64,000 bases of DNA, from positions 1,860,001 through 1,924,000 of the forward strand of contig NZ_CP062938.1 of NCBI RefSeq assembly GCF_014898155.1. Direction: 5' to 3'. This document shows, in pieces, positions 56,593 to 64,000 of the stretch (positions are counted from its first letter, which is position 1; each line of letters starts with the position of its first letter). The stretch comes from Bifidobacterium eulemuris (GTDB lineage: Bacteria; Actinomycetota; Actinomycetes; Actinomycetales; Bifidobacteriaceae). The notes under the pieces are model-generated. The model was not told the origin of the DNA. It was given only the letters and a program-made list of their open reading frames with translations, and did not search any database. The translations under genes and the position numbers were made by a program.

Positions 56593-58059
56593 ATGCCGGA
56601 ATTTGATTTTCAGCGCAAGCAGGCGGAGGCGCAAGCCTCGGCTCAAGCGAGAGATGCTCAGGCTGGTGGAGCACAGGATGGATCTCAGGCCGGAATGCAG
56701 TCAGACGTTCAATCCGCGACGCAGGTTTTCCAGCAGACGCCAATGCGGGATGTTACAAGTCATGCGCCGATTCCGGATGAATATGTCACCGCGACCATGC
56801 CAATGAATCCGGCTTCGTCGCCGGCTTCGTCGCCGGCGAGTCCGCCGAGTTTCAGCCCGGCGACTGGCGTTCACGCCGCCAGCCAGCCGTATGCGCACGC
56901 GGGTCAGAATGGTAGCGCCCTGCAATGGAACGAAGTGATTGGCGAGACGCGGACGATGCCGGCCGCACAGTCGTTCCAGCAGCCTCAACAGCCTGGCGGT
57001 AGCCCGTCTGCCCCGCGTAGCAAGAAAGGCAATCCGGTGACACGTTGGATCACAGGCCCCAGCAAACATGGATTCCTAAGTTTCTGGCTGTGGGTGTTGA
57101 CCCTGCCATGCGTGGGCATTATGGCATTGCGTATGCTGCCGGAATCCGATCAGGATGGTCGCGCCCTACCGGAGATCATCGCGTTCGTGCCTATATTCGG
57201 CATTCTTTCCGCCGCGATTCTTGTGCTGGCCGTGCTGTGGCGCCGGTGGCTGCTCGCCGCCGTGTCACTGGTGTGCGTGGTGATTCAAATCAGTTGGCAT
57301 ATCGGGTTCTTTGTGCCGTCCGCCTCCATTTCGGATTCCGCCCGGCAGGCCGTGCAGACCGCAGCCAGTGTGGACGATAACGTGGCCCGCATCATGACCC
57401 TCAACACCAAGGAGGGGCAGGCAAACGCCGCCAGCATTGTCGCCACGGTGCGTGAGCAGCATGTGGAGGTGCTGGCTTTGCAGGAGGTGCATCAGAGCCT
57501 GTTGGAGGAGTTGCAGACGGCGGGGATCTATGATGTGCTGCCGTATATGGTCACGTCGGTCTCCACGGATTCCGACAACGGCGGCATGAACGTGCTGTTC
57601 ACGATGGCTCCGATGAGCAATATCTCGCAAAGTCTGCTGCCGATCGAAACCTCCCAAATGCCCGCGTGCACCATCACCATCGGCTCCACGCAGGTGCGTT
57701 TCGTCTCCGCCCATCCGAATTCGCCCACACGCGGTCTGCAAGGCCTGTGGAGCGAAGGTCTGAGCACCATCGGCAGTCTAAAGGATTACGACTGGACCTA
57801 CGTGATTATGGGCGATTTCAACTCCACCTGGGACCATCCGCGCTTCCGCAGCTTGCTTGGCGACCGTTTTGTGGATGCCGGCGAGCAGTCGGGGGAGGGC
57901 TTCCACTTCACCTATCCCAGTAATTCCAAGATTCCTTCAGTGATTGAGATCGACCACATCATTCATGACAAGGGCGTGACGGTGGCCGATCTCGATACGG
58001 TCGAAATCGCCGGCACCGATCATAAGGCGCTGCTGGGCACGCTGGAGACGGATAGCTAA
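56593..58059 (+). CDS. Membrane-anchored EEP-fold hydrolase
   Basis: 488 residues. An extra-long low-complexity N-terminus of about 150 residues (Gln/Ala-rich, then SSPASSPASPP repeats) is followed by three membrane segments (LSFWLWVLTLPCVGIMAL, IIAFVPIFGILSAAILVLAVLW, LLAAVSLVCVVIQISWH). The C-terminal 250 residues are an endonuclease/exonuclease/phosphatase domain: TLNTKEGQANA, LALQEVHQ (Glu), VIMGDFNSTW (Asp/Asn) and GTDHKALL (Asp-His). Likely outside the membrane; substrate could be nucleic acid or a phospholipid/inositol phosphate. AAGGGG lies before ATG 56593. Confidence 0.85.
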   Translation: MPEFDFQRKQAEAQASAQARDAQAGGAQDGSQAGMQSDVQSATQVFQQTPMRDVTSHAPIPDEYVTATMPMNPASSPASSPASPPSFSPATGVHAASQPYAHAGQNGSALQWNEVIGETRTMPAAQSFQQPQQPGGSPSAPRSKKGNPVTRWITGPSKHGFLSFWLWVLTLPCVGIMALRMLPESDQDGRALPEIIAFVPIFGILSAAILVLAVLWRRWLLAAVSLVCVVIQISWHIGFFVPSASISDSARQAVQTAASVDDNVARIMTLNTKEGQANAASIVATVREQHVEVLALQEVHQSLLEELQTAGIYDVLPYMVTSVSTDSDNGGMNVLFTMAPMSNISQSLLPIETSQMPACTITIGSTQVRFVSAHPNSPTRGLQGLWSEGLSTIGSLKDYDWTYVIMGDFNSTWDHPRFRSLLGDRFVDAGEQSGEGFHFTYPSNSKIPSVIEIDHIIHDKGVTVADLDTVEIAGTDHKALLGTLETDS

Positions 58060-58097
58060 AGCGCTCGCCCCTGCGGACGCGTCCAAATCAGCACCGC

Positions 58098-59882
58098 TCA
58101 GTACCGGTATTCGATGCCGGGATCGTCACTGCAGGTCGGCGTTTGGTCGATTTGCAGCGGATCCGCCCCGGCTTGCGTGGTCACATCCCATTCCAAAGTG
58201 ATGGTGGTCTCCACTGGGATATCGAGCTGCCCCAGATACACCGTGCGGTCGTAGGCATCGACTTGCGTGAACTGGGCACCATTGGAGGCCGTGATATTCG
58301 ATACGGTGCCGCCCGTGGGCGCGAAGATCATAGTGCGGTTGCCTGCGGTGCCGTCGGGTGTGAGATGGTTGATATACCACGGAACGGTGGCGTTGAGCGC
58401 TGCGGTCATGGTGTTGGTGAGTGTGGTGGTTACATGGTAGGTGGCGCTGCCGTCGGCGTTGGTACCGGTCTGCTCGACCACCGTGTGACGATCCACGTAG
58501 TAGTCCAGTTTCGACGCGTACATTTCGTTGAGGTAGAGACCGACAGTCGAATCGGATTCGCTGTTGTTGATCTCTCCGGTCATGCCGGCATCGCGCAACG
58601 TCTCAACATCCTCATCGTGGAAGGACCAGAAGTAGAAGTGTCGCTGTCCAGCCATGTTCATCAGGGCTTTGGCCAGATTCATCATCTTGGTGGAGTCCAT
58701 GTTGGTGAACATGTTCGCTATCACCTGCGAGGCGGTTTCGGAGAAGTAGGTGTCCTGCTCTTCCACGGAGACTTCCAGATACACGCCATTGAGCAGGAAA
58801 TCCGCAGTGTTGGTACCGTCGAGCACGCGGCCATCCGACAAAGTCACGGAACCGGTCGCGCCGATCATGGCCTGCAATGCGACCGGGTCGAGCGACATCA
58901 CGCCGTCGGAAGTTCCGCCGAAGGACTGCTGCTCCCAGAATTCGCTTGCCATGCGGGCCACCTGCGGAAAATCAGGCGAGGATGTGATGTTGTGGATCGC
59001 GGTGCCGAAGTACATGTCGGAATACAGCGTGCTTTCGCCTTCTCCGATCTGGTCGGTGGCGTTGCCGCTGAACTGGGTGTTTGAATGGAACTCACCCACG
59101 GAGATTTTGCCGTTGTCGGCGCTGAATGAGCCTACCGAGCCAACCATGCCGCCCGCGCCACGGATCTCGGAATTGGTTTGAGCCAGCAGCACATAATTAC
59201 GTGCGCCATCCGTGCCAAGGAAGCTGGGCAGCATGTTCACGATGCCGGTGAGCTGGTTCACCGTATCGGCGACTGCGGTGAGCTGTGTTTTTCCCTTGGA
59301 CAGGGCATCCTGTACCAAACCGATTTTCGCGTCGGGTAGGTCGTTGATGGTTTGCGCCTGCGCGGCCAGGGAATCGTTGGCCACGGTGAGCTGGTCCGCC
59401 GCGGTGATGATCGGTTCCATATTCAGGCCGCCATCACCGTCGGAAAGCGAAGATCCGGTCAGGGTGTTCACTGCCTGCTGCAGCTGAGGCAACGTAGTCT
59501 GTGCGAAATCATCTAATGTGTTGACGGCGGAACGCACCGAGGAGATATCCGACCCCACCACCGGAATCCATTCGGCCGCTGTCCACAATGGACCGGAGAC
59601 ATCCTGCTTAGCGGCGGCCGCCTCGGTTTGGATGGACTCCACCGAGGAACCGATATTGGTGAGCGCGTCGGTCATATCTCCGCTGTTGAGCGACTGCGCG
59701 GTGGCGATCACATTGTTGAGATGGTTTTTCGCGCTCATGGCCGACCTGAACATCATGAACCCGCAGCATCCGCCCACAACAATCACGAGCAGCAAGAACG
59801 CCAATACTATGCGGCGCGTGGTGTGCTTCTTTCGAGGCAATGCACGGGCATGAGCGATACGCTTGGTACGCATACGGGCCAT
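58098..59882 (-). CDS. DUF4012-family membrane protein
   Basis: 594 residues. A basic N-terminus, one membrane segment (IVLAFLLLVIVVGGCCGFMMF, about residues 26-48) and a large extracytoplasmic region with coiled stretches and beta-rich tail. WIPVVGSDISSVRSAVNTL matches DUF4012. Function is unknown; these proteins are often found in capsule or exopolysaccharide loci of actinobacteria. AGGAG is 7 bases before ATG 59882. Converges on the EEP gene and follows the priming glycosyltransferase on the same strand by 21 bases. Confidence 0.82.
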   Translation of the reverse strand: MARMRTKRIAHARALPRKKHTTRRIVLAFLLLVIVVGGCCGFMMFRSAMSAKNHLNNVIATAQSLNSGDMTDALTNIGSSVESIQTEAAAAKQDVSGPLWTAAEWIPVVGSDISSVRSAVNTLDDFAQTTLPQLQQAVNTLTGSSLSDGDGGLNMEPIITAADQLTVANDSLAAQAQTINDLPDAKIGLVQDALSKGKTQLTAVADTVNQLTGIVNMLPSFLGTDGARNYVLLAQTNSEIRGAGGMVGSVGSFSADNGKISVGEFHSNTQFSGNATDQIGEGESTLYSDMYFGTAIHNITSSPDFPQVARMASEFWEQQSFGGTSDGVMSLDPVALQAMIGATGSVTLSDGRVLDGTNTADFLLNGVYLEVSVEEQDTYFSETASQVIANMFTNMDSTKMMNLAKALMNMAGQRHFYFWSFHDEDVETLRDAGMTGEINNSESDSTVGLYLNEMYASKLDYYVDRHTVVEQTGTNADGSATYHVTTTLTNTMTAALNATVPWYINHLTPDGTAGNRTMIFAPTGGTVSNITASNGAQFTQVDAYDRTVYLGQLDIPVETTITLEWDVTTQAGADPLQIDQTPTCSDDPGIEYRY

Positions 59883-59903
59883 CAAAATCTCCTGTGGTCG
59901 GTG

Positions 59904-61622
59904 TTAGTACGCTCCATCTCCGCGCAAGACTACACCCACAGTCTTAATGAGAATGGCGATATCCGTCATCAGAGACCAGTTCTCCACGTAGTTCACATCG
60001 AGGAACTCCGCATCCTGCTGGGAGAGGTTGTTGCGGCCGGAGATCTGCCAAGGTCCGGTGATGCCGGGGCGTACCAGCAGACGAGTGGAATATAGCGACG
60101 AATACTGGTCCACCTCATATTGCCGCTGCGGTCGAGGTCCCACCAGCGACATGTCGCCGCGCAGCACATTGATGAACTGCGGAATCTCATCGATGGAGGT
60201 TTTGCGGATGAACTTGCCCACCTTGGTGATGCGGGGGTCGTCTTTGACTTTGAACGTGGCACCAAGTTCCACACCCGCGGCGGCGGCCACTTCGGCGTCG
60301 TGCTTGTCCGCGTCGATGCGCATGGAGCGCATTTTCAGCACATTGAACGGCTCTCCGTAGATACCGATGCGTTCCTGCTTGTAGAACACAGGGCCGCCAT
60401 CCTCGAGTTTGATGGCGATGGCGGTCGCCAGCATGAAGATGGAGCCCGGAATAAGCGCCACCAGGGAGCCTACGATATCGATCGCTCGTTTCATGAACCG
60501 TGGGGGCAGGGAATACTGCGGCAACGAGGCGGACATGATCGGCAGCGCCGTATTGTTGCGTATGTGGATGCGACCACCGCCGATATCCGCCACGGCAGTG
60601 GTGACTGCGAGCTCCATGCACAAGGATTCCACCGCCAGCGAGAGCGTGCGCAATGTTTCGGAATCGCGGGTGAACACGTCGGTGATCAGTACGGTCTGCG
60701 CGCCGAGACGCTTCGCGGTTTGAGGTAACCGTGAGTTCAACGGCAGCACGCGCAGGGACTTTTCGAAATCATTACGGGGCGTGAACGGCACGGAAACCAG
60801 ATACTGGGTGGCATCCGGATCACTTTCCTCCGAGGTTTGCGCCACGGAACAGACCGCGATAGGCGCGTATCCTATGGCCAGACCCATCGGTGTGGTGAGT
60901 TTGTCGATGGTTTCGTGGATGCCCTTCGGAGAACCGACGATCACCGTGGGATAGTTGAACTCGCCTTTGCGTCGGTTGCTGTGCAAGGCGCGACGCATCA
61001 GCCACCGCTCGATGAGAGTGAGCACTCCGCTGGCAAGCGAGGCGACACAGACAAGCCAACGTGGGAAGCCTAGATCGAAGAAGTATGCGATGGAGCATAA
61101 GGCCACGAGTTCGATAAGCATGGCGGAAGCGACTTTGGCATACAGTGCGTAGCCCTCGCCCATGGTGTGGCGACGGTAGCTGGATGTGCACGCCAGGGCA
61201 AGAATCCATGTTCCACAGAAAATTGCCAGAGTGGTGATGATTCCACCTGGAATCAGCTGGTTCACCGTGCTGAGCACATCCGGGCGAACCACAAACATGA
61301 AAGCGCATGAAATGAGCATCATCAACGCGTCAAGCACGACCAGCGTGGCGTTGTACAGGTATCGCCACCGAGGCAGTGAGAACAGTGGGTTGAACGCCGG
61401 GCGTTTGCTGCCTTCGTGGGAGTCTGCGCGGTATATTCCTTCGAAGAAGGTTGGGCGGGCTGCAGGTGGAGGCGTGGGCGGTGTTCCATTGGCGCTGCCC
61501 GAAAGTTTGCGCACCGTATGCATGGATCTGCTGGTTCGCGCCGCCGCAGCTTGAGCCGGGATTTCGCGAGTCCTTTCCGATGCCGAGTCAGCTTTCTGTG
61601 GTTGCGTGTCCACGGTCTGCAT
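59904..61622 (-). CDS. Exopolysaccharide priming sugar transferase
   Basis: 572-residue undecaprenyl-phosphate sugar-1-phosphate transferase of the WbaP type. N-terminal part has about five membrane segments (from residue 90), the middle is a nucleotide-sugar-like domain, and the C-terminal catalytic part starts at KRAIDIVGSLVALIPGSI near residue 375. Signature residues: YKQERIG, KTSIDEIPQF, MSLVGPRP, RPGITGPWQ and NYVENWS. It adds the first sugar to the lipid carrier. GGAG precedes ATG 61622. In bifidobacteria this gene begins the EPS cluster, which would extend beyond the right edge. Confidence 0.92.
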   Translation of the reverse strand: MQTVDTQPQKADSASERTREIPAQAAAARTSRSMHTVRKLSGSANGTPPTPPPAARPTFFEGIYRADSHEGSKRPAFNPLFSLPRWRYLYNATLVVLDALMMLISCAFMFVVRPDVLSTVNQLIPGGIITTLAIFCGTWILALACTSSYRRHTMGEGYALYAKVASAMLIELVALCSIAYFFDLGFPRWLVCVASLASGVLTLIERWLMRRALHSNRRKGEFNYPTVIVGSPKGIHETIDKLTTPMGLAIGYAPIAVCSVAQTSEESDPDATQYLVSVPFTPRNDFEKSLRVLPLNSRLPQTAKRLGAQTVLITDVFTRDSETLRTLSLAVESLCMELAVTTAVADIGGGRIHIRNNTALPIMSASLPQYSLPPRFMKRAIDIVGSLVALIPGSIFMLATAIAIKLEDGGPVFYKQERIGIYGEPFNVLKMRSMRIDADKHDAEVAAAAGVELGATFKVKDDPRITKVGKFIRKTSIDEIPQFINVLRGDMSLVGPRPQRQYEVDQYSSLYSTRLLVRPGITGPWQISGRNNLSQQDAEFLDVNYVENWSLMTDIAILIKTVGVVLRGDGAY

Positions 61623-62506
61623 GCTCTACTCTCCAAACTTCTTCTCGATGCGCCGGTCTACGCTTAAACTGCAAACGTTCCCGAAATGCAATGCTCATTC
61701 TGCTAGGAAAGTCTACTAGGCACACCCCCTATCTCGCCAGCATGCATCAAAATGAAACCCTGTCATGGCAAAACTCACACATTTGGCTTGTTCTGTTTAA
61801 GACGCGGGATGGCGCGTTGATTACATACAAAGCAGGTATCCTACGATAACGCCCGGTTTCCTGCGTGTCTTCTGATTCGGCCTTGACGAAAGAGGACGCG
61901 TCTGTCTCAGGTGCGATTTTCAGTCGCCAGACAGTAAAACTGCGATCGGAAAGAGGCGAGAACCAGGTCTAAGGAAACGTCACCACCTCGTCCCTGCCTA
62001 AAGAACATTGAACATAAACAGCCTGAGCGGAGAACATATGAGGCGGTGCTACGAATGGGTAGTGTACATGAAGGGCCGGGACTCCGACCCCGAGTCGTTC
62101 GTCACGCCGGAATGCTGGCGGACGAAGCGGAAGGAGGAGGACGGGCCTGCTCTCGGGGCCGAGACCGCAGTGCAACTGCCTACGGCCGGCGTCGACGCCT
62201 ACGAAGGTGGGTTTGGCCTCAGAAAAGGCTGGAGCGGGCGATCGTGGCACGACACCAACACGCCAAATTAGACCCACATTTTGTCACTTAACCCGATGGA
62301 TTCAAAACATTTGATAACGTGTCCCGCGGTCGGTTCGATACATCCGAAGTGAGTAAGTATGGTGGTAGTGCGCAAGATCTCGGGCGCCACCGCGCGGGAC
62401 TCCTGGGGGCTATCTATTATTCCGTTAGCGCTTGGATTATGTGACATCAGTTGCTGTCATCCTATAAGATGACAGTCTAGAAACACTGCTGCAGAAGGGA
62501 TGCGTC
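61623..62506. other. Gene-poor spacer inside the EPS locus
   Basis: About 880 bases with no gene I can support. An open frame at 62008-62271 has no recognisable motif. A dyad CTGTCATC-CTATAA-GATGACAG lies at 62454-62475, just before the acyltransferase gene. Confidence 0.6.
62454..62475. promoter_or_regulatory. Dyad before acyltransferase gene
   Basis: CTGTCATC pairs with GATGACAG across CTATAA; the TATAAG inside could be a -10, so the dyad may be an operator. The gene starts 31 bases on. Confidence 0.5.
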
Positions 62507-63628
62507 ATGGGGCATGAGCCAGTGAGGCGTTGGGACAATCTTGATTTACTTAAAGCTATTGCGATTTTCTTTGTTATTATCTATCACGTTGGTGGTCCAT
62601 ATCAGGGCGGGGAATGGCTAAAGCTAGATGGTGATAACCCTGCTGCTATCGCTAATTTCGGTGTTATAGGTGTTTTTTCGCTATGTGTACCGATTTTTTT
62701 TATGATCAATGGTGCGCTGCTACTTAATAAACCACTTAACTTAAAAAAACATATTATCAAAATAGTCGTCCTTATCATTCTAACATTTATCTGGAGCTTT
62801 ATCACTCAAATTATTTTTGTCGCTGTTGGGTATTGGCCTGAAAAAATCACTCTCATTGACTTGGTTAAAAATACCTACAGTCTCCCGCAATCTCTGAATA
62901 ATCATCTATGGTTCATGGGTGCGCTTGTGATTATCTACATATTTTTCCCGCTGATTAAAAGCTCCTGGGATTATAATCGCAGCTGGTTTCTTTTCTTCTT
63001 GTTTTTTTCCATGATTTGTGTGTTCGGAAATTCTTTAATGAATTGTGGGATTGATATCCTTCAATTCATTAAAAATGGCACCATAGGAGATGGTGTCGCC
63101 AATCATGATTTTTTAGGCATATTTAATCCTCTGCGTGGTATTAACGGGCATGCATTTGTATATTTCATGCTTGGTGGTATTTTATTTGAACAAAAGGAAA
63201 CTCTTAACACCTCTCAGTATAGGCAAATCGCCTTAGTCGTGTTCATTGTCAGCATATTGCTGTATTGGAGTTTCAATATGCTTATTGCCGTGAGCGGTCA
63301 TGCAGAATACGACATCGTATGGCATGGTTATGAGGCTCCATCAACATTGCTAGCCACGGCAGCACTGTTCGTCGCTACTCTTAACATTCACGCGGAGCAG
63401 TTCATTCGAGTGCCCTTGCATTTTATTGGTGGTAATACTTTGGGCATCTACTTTGTGCATTGGATCTTGATAGGCGTCGTTCGAGCGTCAGGGATTCATA
63501 TACAGTCTGTGCTAGGACGTTCAATTTTGCCTTACATAGTATACGCAGCAATCATCTTGGTGGTTTCTTGCATAATATGTTGGATTATAAGTAAGGTGCC
63601 GGGAGTGAGAAAGCTTATTCGGCTTTAA
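62507..63628 (+). CDS. Acyltransferase 3 family membrane protein
   Basis: 373 residues, about ten membrane segments. Likely O-acetylates (or otherwise acylates) exopolysaccharide sugars. N-terminal NLDLLKAIAIFFVIIYHVGG contains the conserved His in YHV; VPIFFMINGALLL follows, and C-terminal GGNTLGIYFVHWILI is typical. Distinctly AT-rich with runs such as TTTTTTTTATG unlike the rest of the window, a strong sign of transfer. GAAGGG lies before ATG 62507. Flanked by an IS remnant. Confidence 0.88.
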   Translation: MGHEPVRRWDNLDLLKAIAIFFVIIYHVGGPYQGGEWLKLDGDNPAAIANFGVIGVFSLCVPIFFMINGALLLNKPLNLKKHIIKIVVLIILTFIWSFITQIIFVAVGYWPEKITLIDLVKNTYSLPQSLNNHLWFMGALVIIYIFFPLIKSSWDYNRSWFLFFLFFSMICVFGNSLMNCGIDILQFIKNGTIGDGVANHDFLGIFNPLRGINGHAFVYFMLGGILFEQKETLNTSQYRQIALVVFIVSILLYWSFNMLIAVSGHAEYDIVWHGYEAPSTLLATAALFVATLNIHAEQFIRVPLHFIGGNTLGIYFVHWILIGVVRASGIHIQSVLGRSILPYIVYAAIILVVSCIICWIISKVPGVRKLIRL

Positions 63629-63667
63629 AGTAAAGCATTTATCGACTTGAATTGATAAGGGGCTGCG

Positions 63668-64000
63668 GACGTTTTCTTGGAGACTGGATGCTGTGTTTTG
63701 TCAAGTTCGTGTCGGCTGGACGAGGTGGTGACGTTTTCTTGGACTCGTTGAGTCGGAAAGGACGTCGTCGTGAGGTATACGAGGGAGCAGCGGGATCGGG
63801 CGGTGTATCTGTACGTCAAGTACGGGTGTTGCGCCGCGGATGTGGTGCGGGAACTGGGGTATCCCAGCAGGGAGGTGTGTTTTGTCAAGTTCGTGTCGGC
63901 TGGATATTCATGTTGTTTTCCGCAGGTTGTGCAGCGGGTTTTCCGCGGGATGATCGTTCCGTGGGTCCGCCCGCCGCCTTGGTCTGGTTTGTTGGTTATT
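63668..64000 (+). mobile_element. IS3-like insertion sequence remnant, cut by edge
   Basis: A frame from GTG 63770 reads MRYTREQRDRAVYLYVKYG, then CCAADVVRELGYPSRE, like the HTH start of IS3-family OrfA, then continues in unrelated sequence after the second 29-base repeat at 63876, open to the window end. GACGTTTTCTTGGA occurs at 63668 and 63730. The element looks truncated and rearranged. Confidence 0.65.
63692..63904 (+). repeat. 29-base direct repeat flanking OrfA fragment
   Basis: TGTGTTTTGTCAAGTTCGTG followed by TCGGCTGGA is identical at 63692-63720 and 63876-63904. The second copy sits exactly where OrfA similarity ends. Confidence 0.9.

Noticed and set aside
62008..62271. 87-codon open frame (and a minus-strand one over it)
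   Set aside because: No Shine-Dalgarno of note, no motif, and both strands are equally open.

Overview
The window is chromosomal DNA from a Bifidobacterium. The 16S rRNA gene, the GC-rich codon use, the gene content (GH36, GH31, GH51 and several GH13 glycosidases, LacI and ROK repressors, ABC sugar importers without an ATPase) and the dnaK-grpE-dnaJ-hspR operon with HAIR operators all fit that genus. I cannot fix the species by eye.

Layout. 1-8993: end of a GH36 alpha-galactosidase, a ROK repressor, an ABC sugar importer (binding protein plus two permeases), a GH13 oligo-alpha-glucosidase and threonine dehydratase. 9054-9806: a sirtuin. 10495-15833: a complete rRNA operon (16S, tRNA-less spacer, 23S, 5S). 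16353-18329: three housekeeping genes (nitroreductase, DUF4235-like protein, histidine phosphatase). 18757-42982: a 24-kb alpha-glucan island with a second importer, a GH13 glucosidase, MalQ, pullulanase, a third importer of maltose type (malEFG, with malE broken by a frameshift), another GH13, a HAD hydrolase, three similar LacI repressors and a GH31 enzyme. 43092-44438: an AAA/DUF4143 ATPase behind a 33-bp triplicated repeat. 44821-49113: the heat-shock operon. 49335-50327: a small HTH gene whose promoter spacer contains thirteen G, then a HAD phosphatase. 50530-53313: GH51 arabinofuranosidase and its LacI repressor. 53574-54511: DedA protein and tRNA-Ala(CGC). 54512-56337: repeat-rich, gene-poor DNA and a PIN-domain toxin-like gene with a small partner. 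56593-64000: a membrane EEP-fold protein, a DUF4012 protein, the priming sugar transferase of an exopolysaccharide locus, an AT-rich acyltransferase and an IS3-like remnant running off the edge.

How it works together. The island takes up malto-oligosaccharides and related glucosides through three importers that must borrow an ATPase from elsewhere. Pullulanase, MalQ and the GH13/GH31 enzymes convert them to glucose units. Two operator families can be read directly: sites containing TGACAACG(A/T)T in front of the second importer, GH13, lacI and malQ; and sites like TGCGAACGTATGCA in front of malE, the divergent GH13 and the third lacI. A third type, GTACAA-TTGTAC, lies at the arabinofuranosidase promoter.

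The most unusual signal is at 49260-49288: TTGACG and TATTCT are separated by exactly 17 bases, thirteen of them a run of G. This is the layout of a phase-variable promoter driving an 80-residue HTH protein. Rho-independent terminators, HAIR boxes and several other repeat systems are listed individually.
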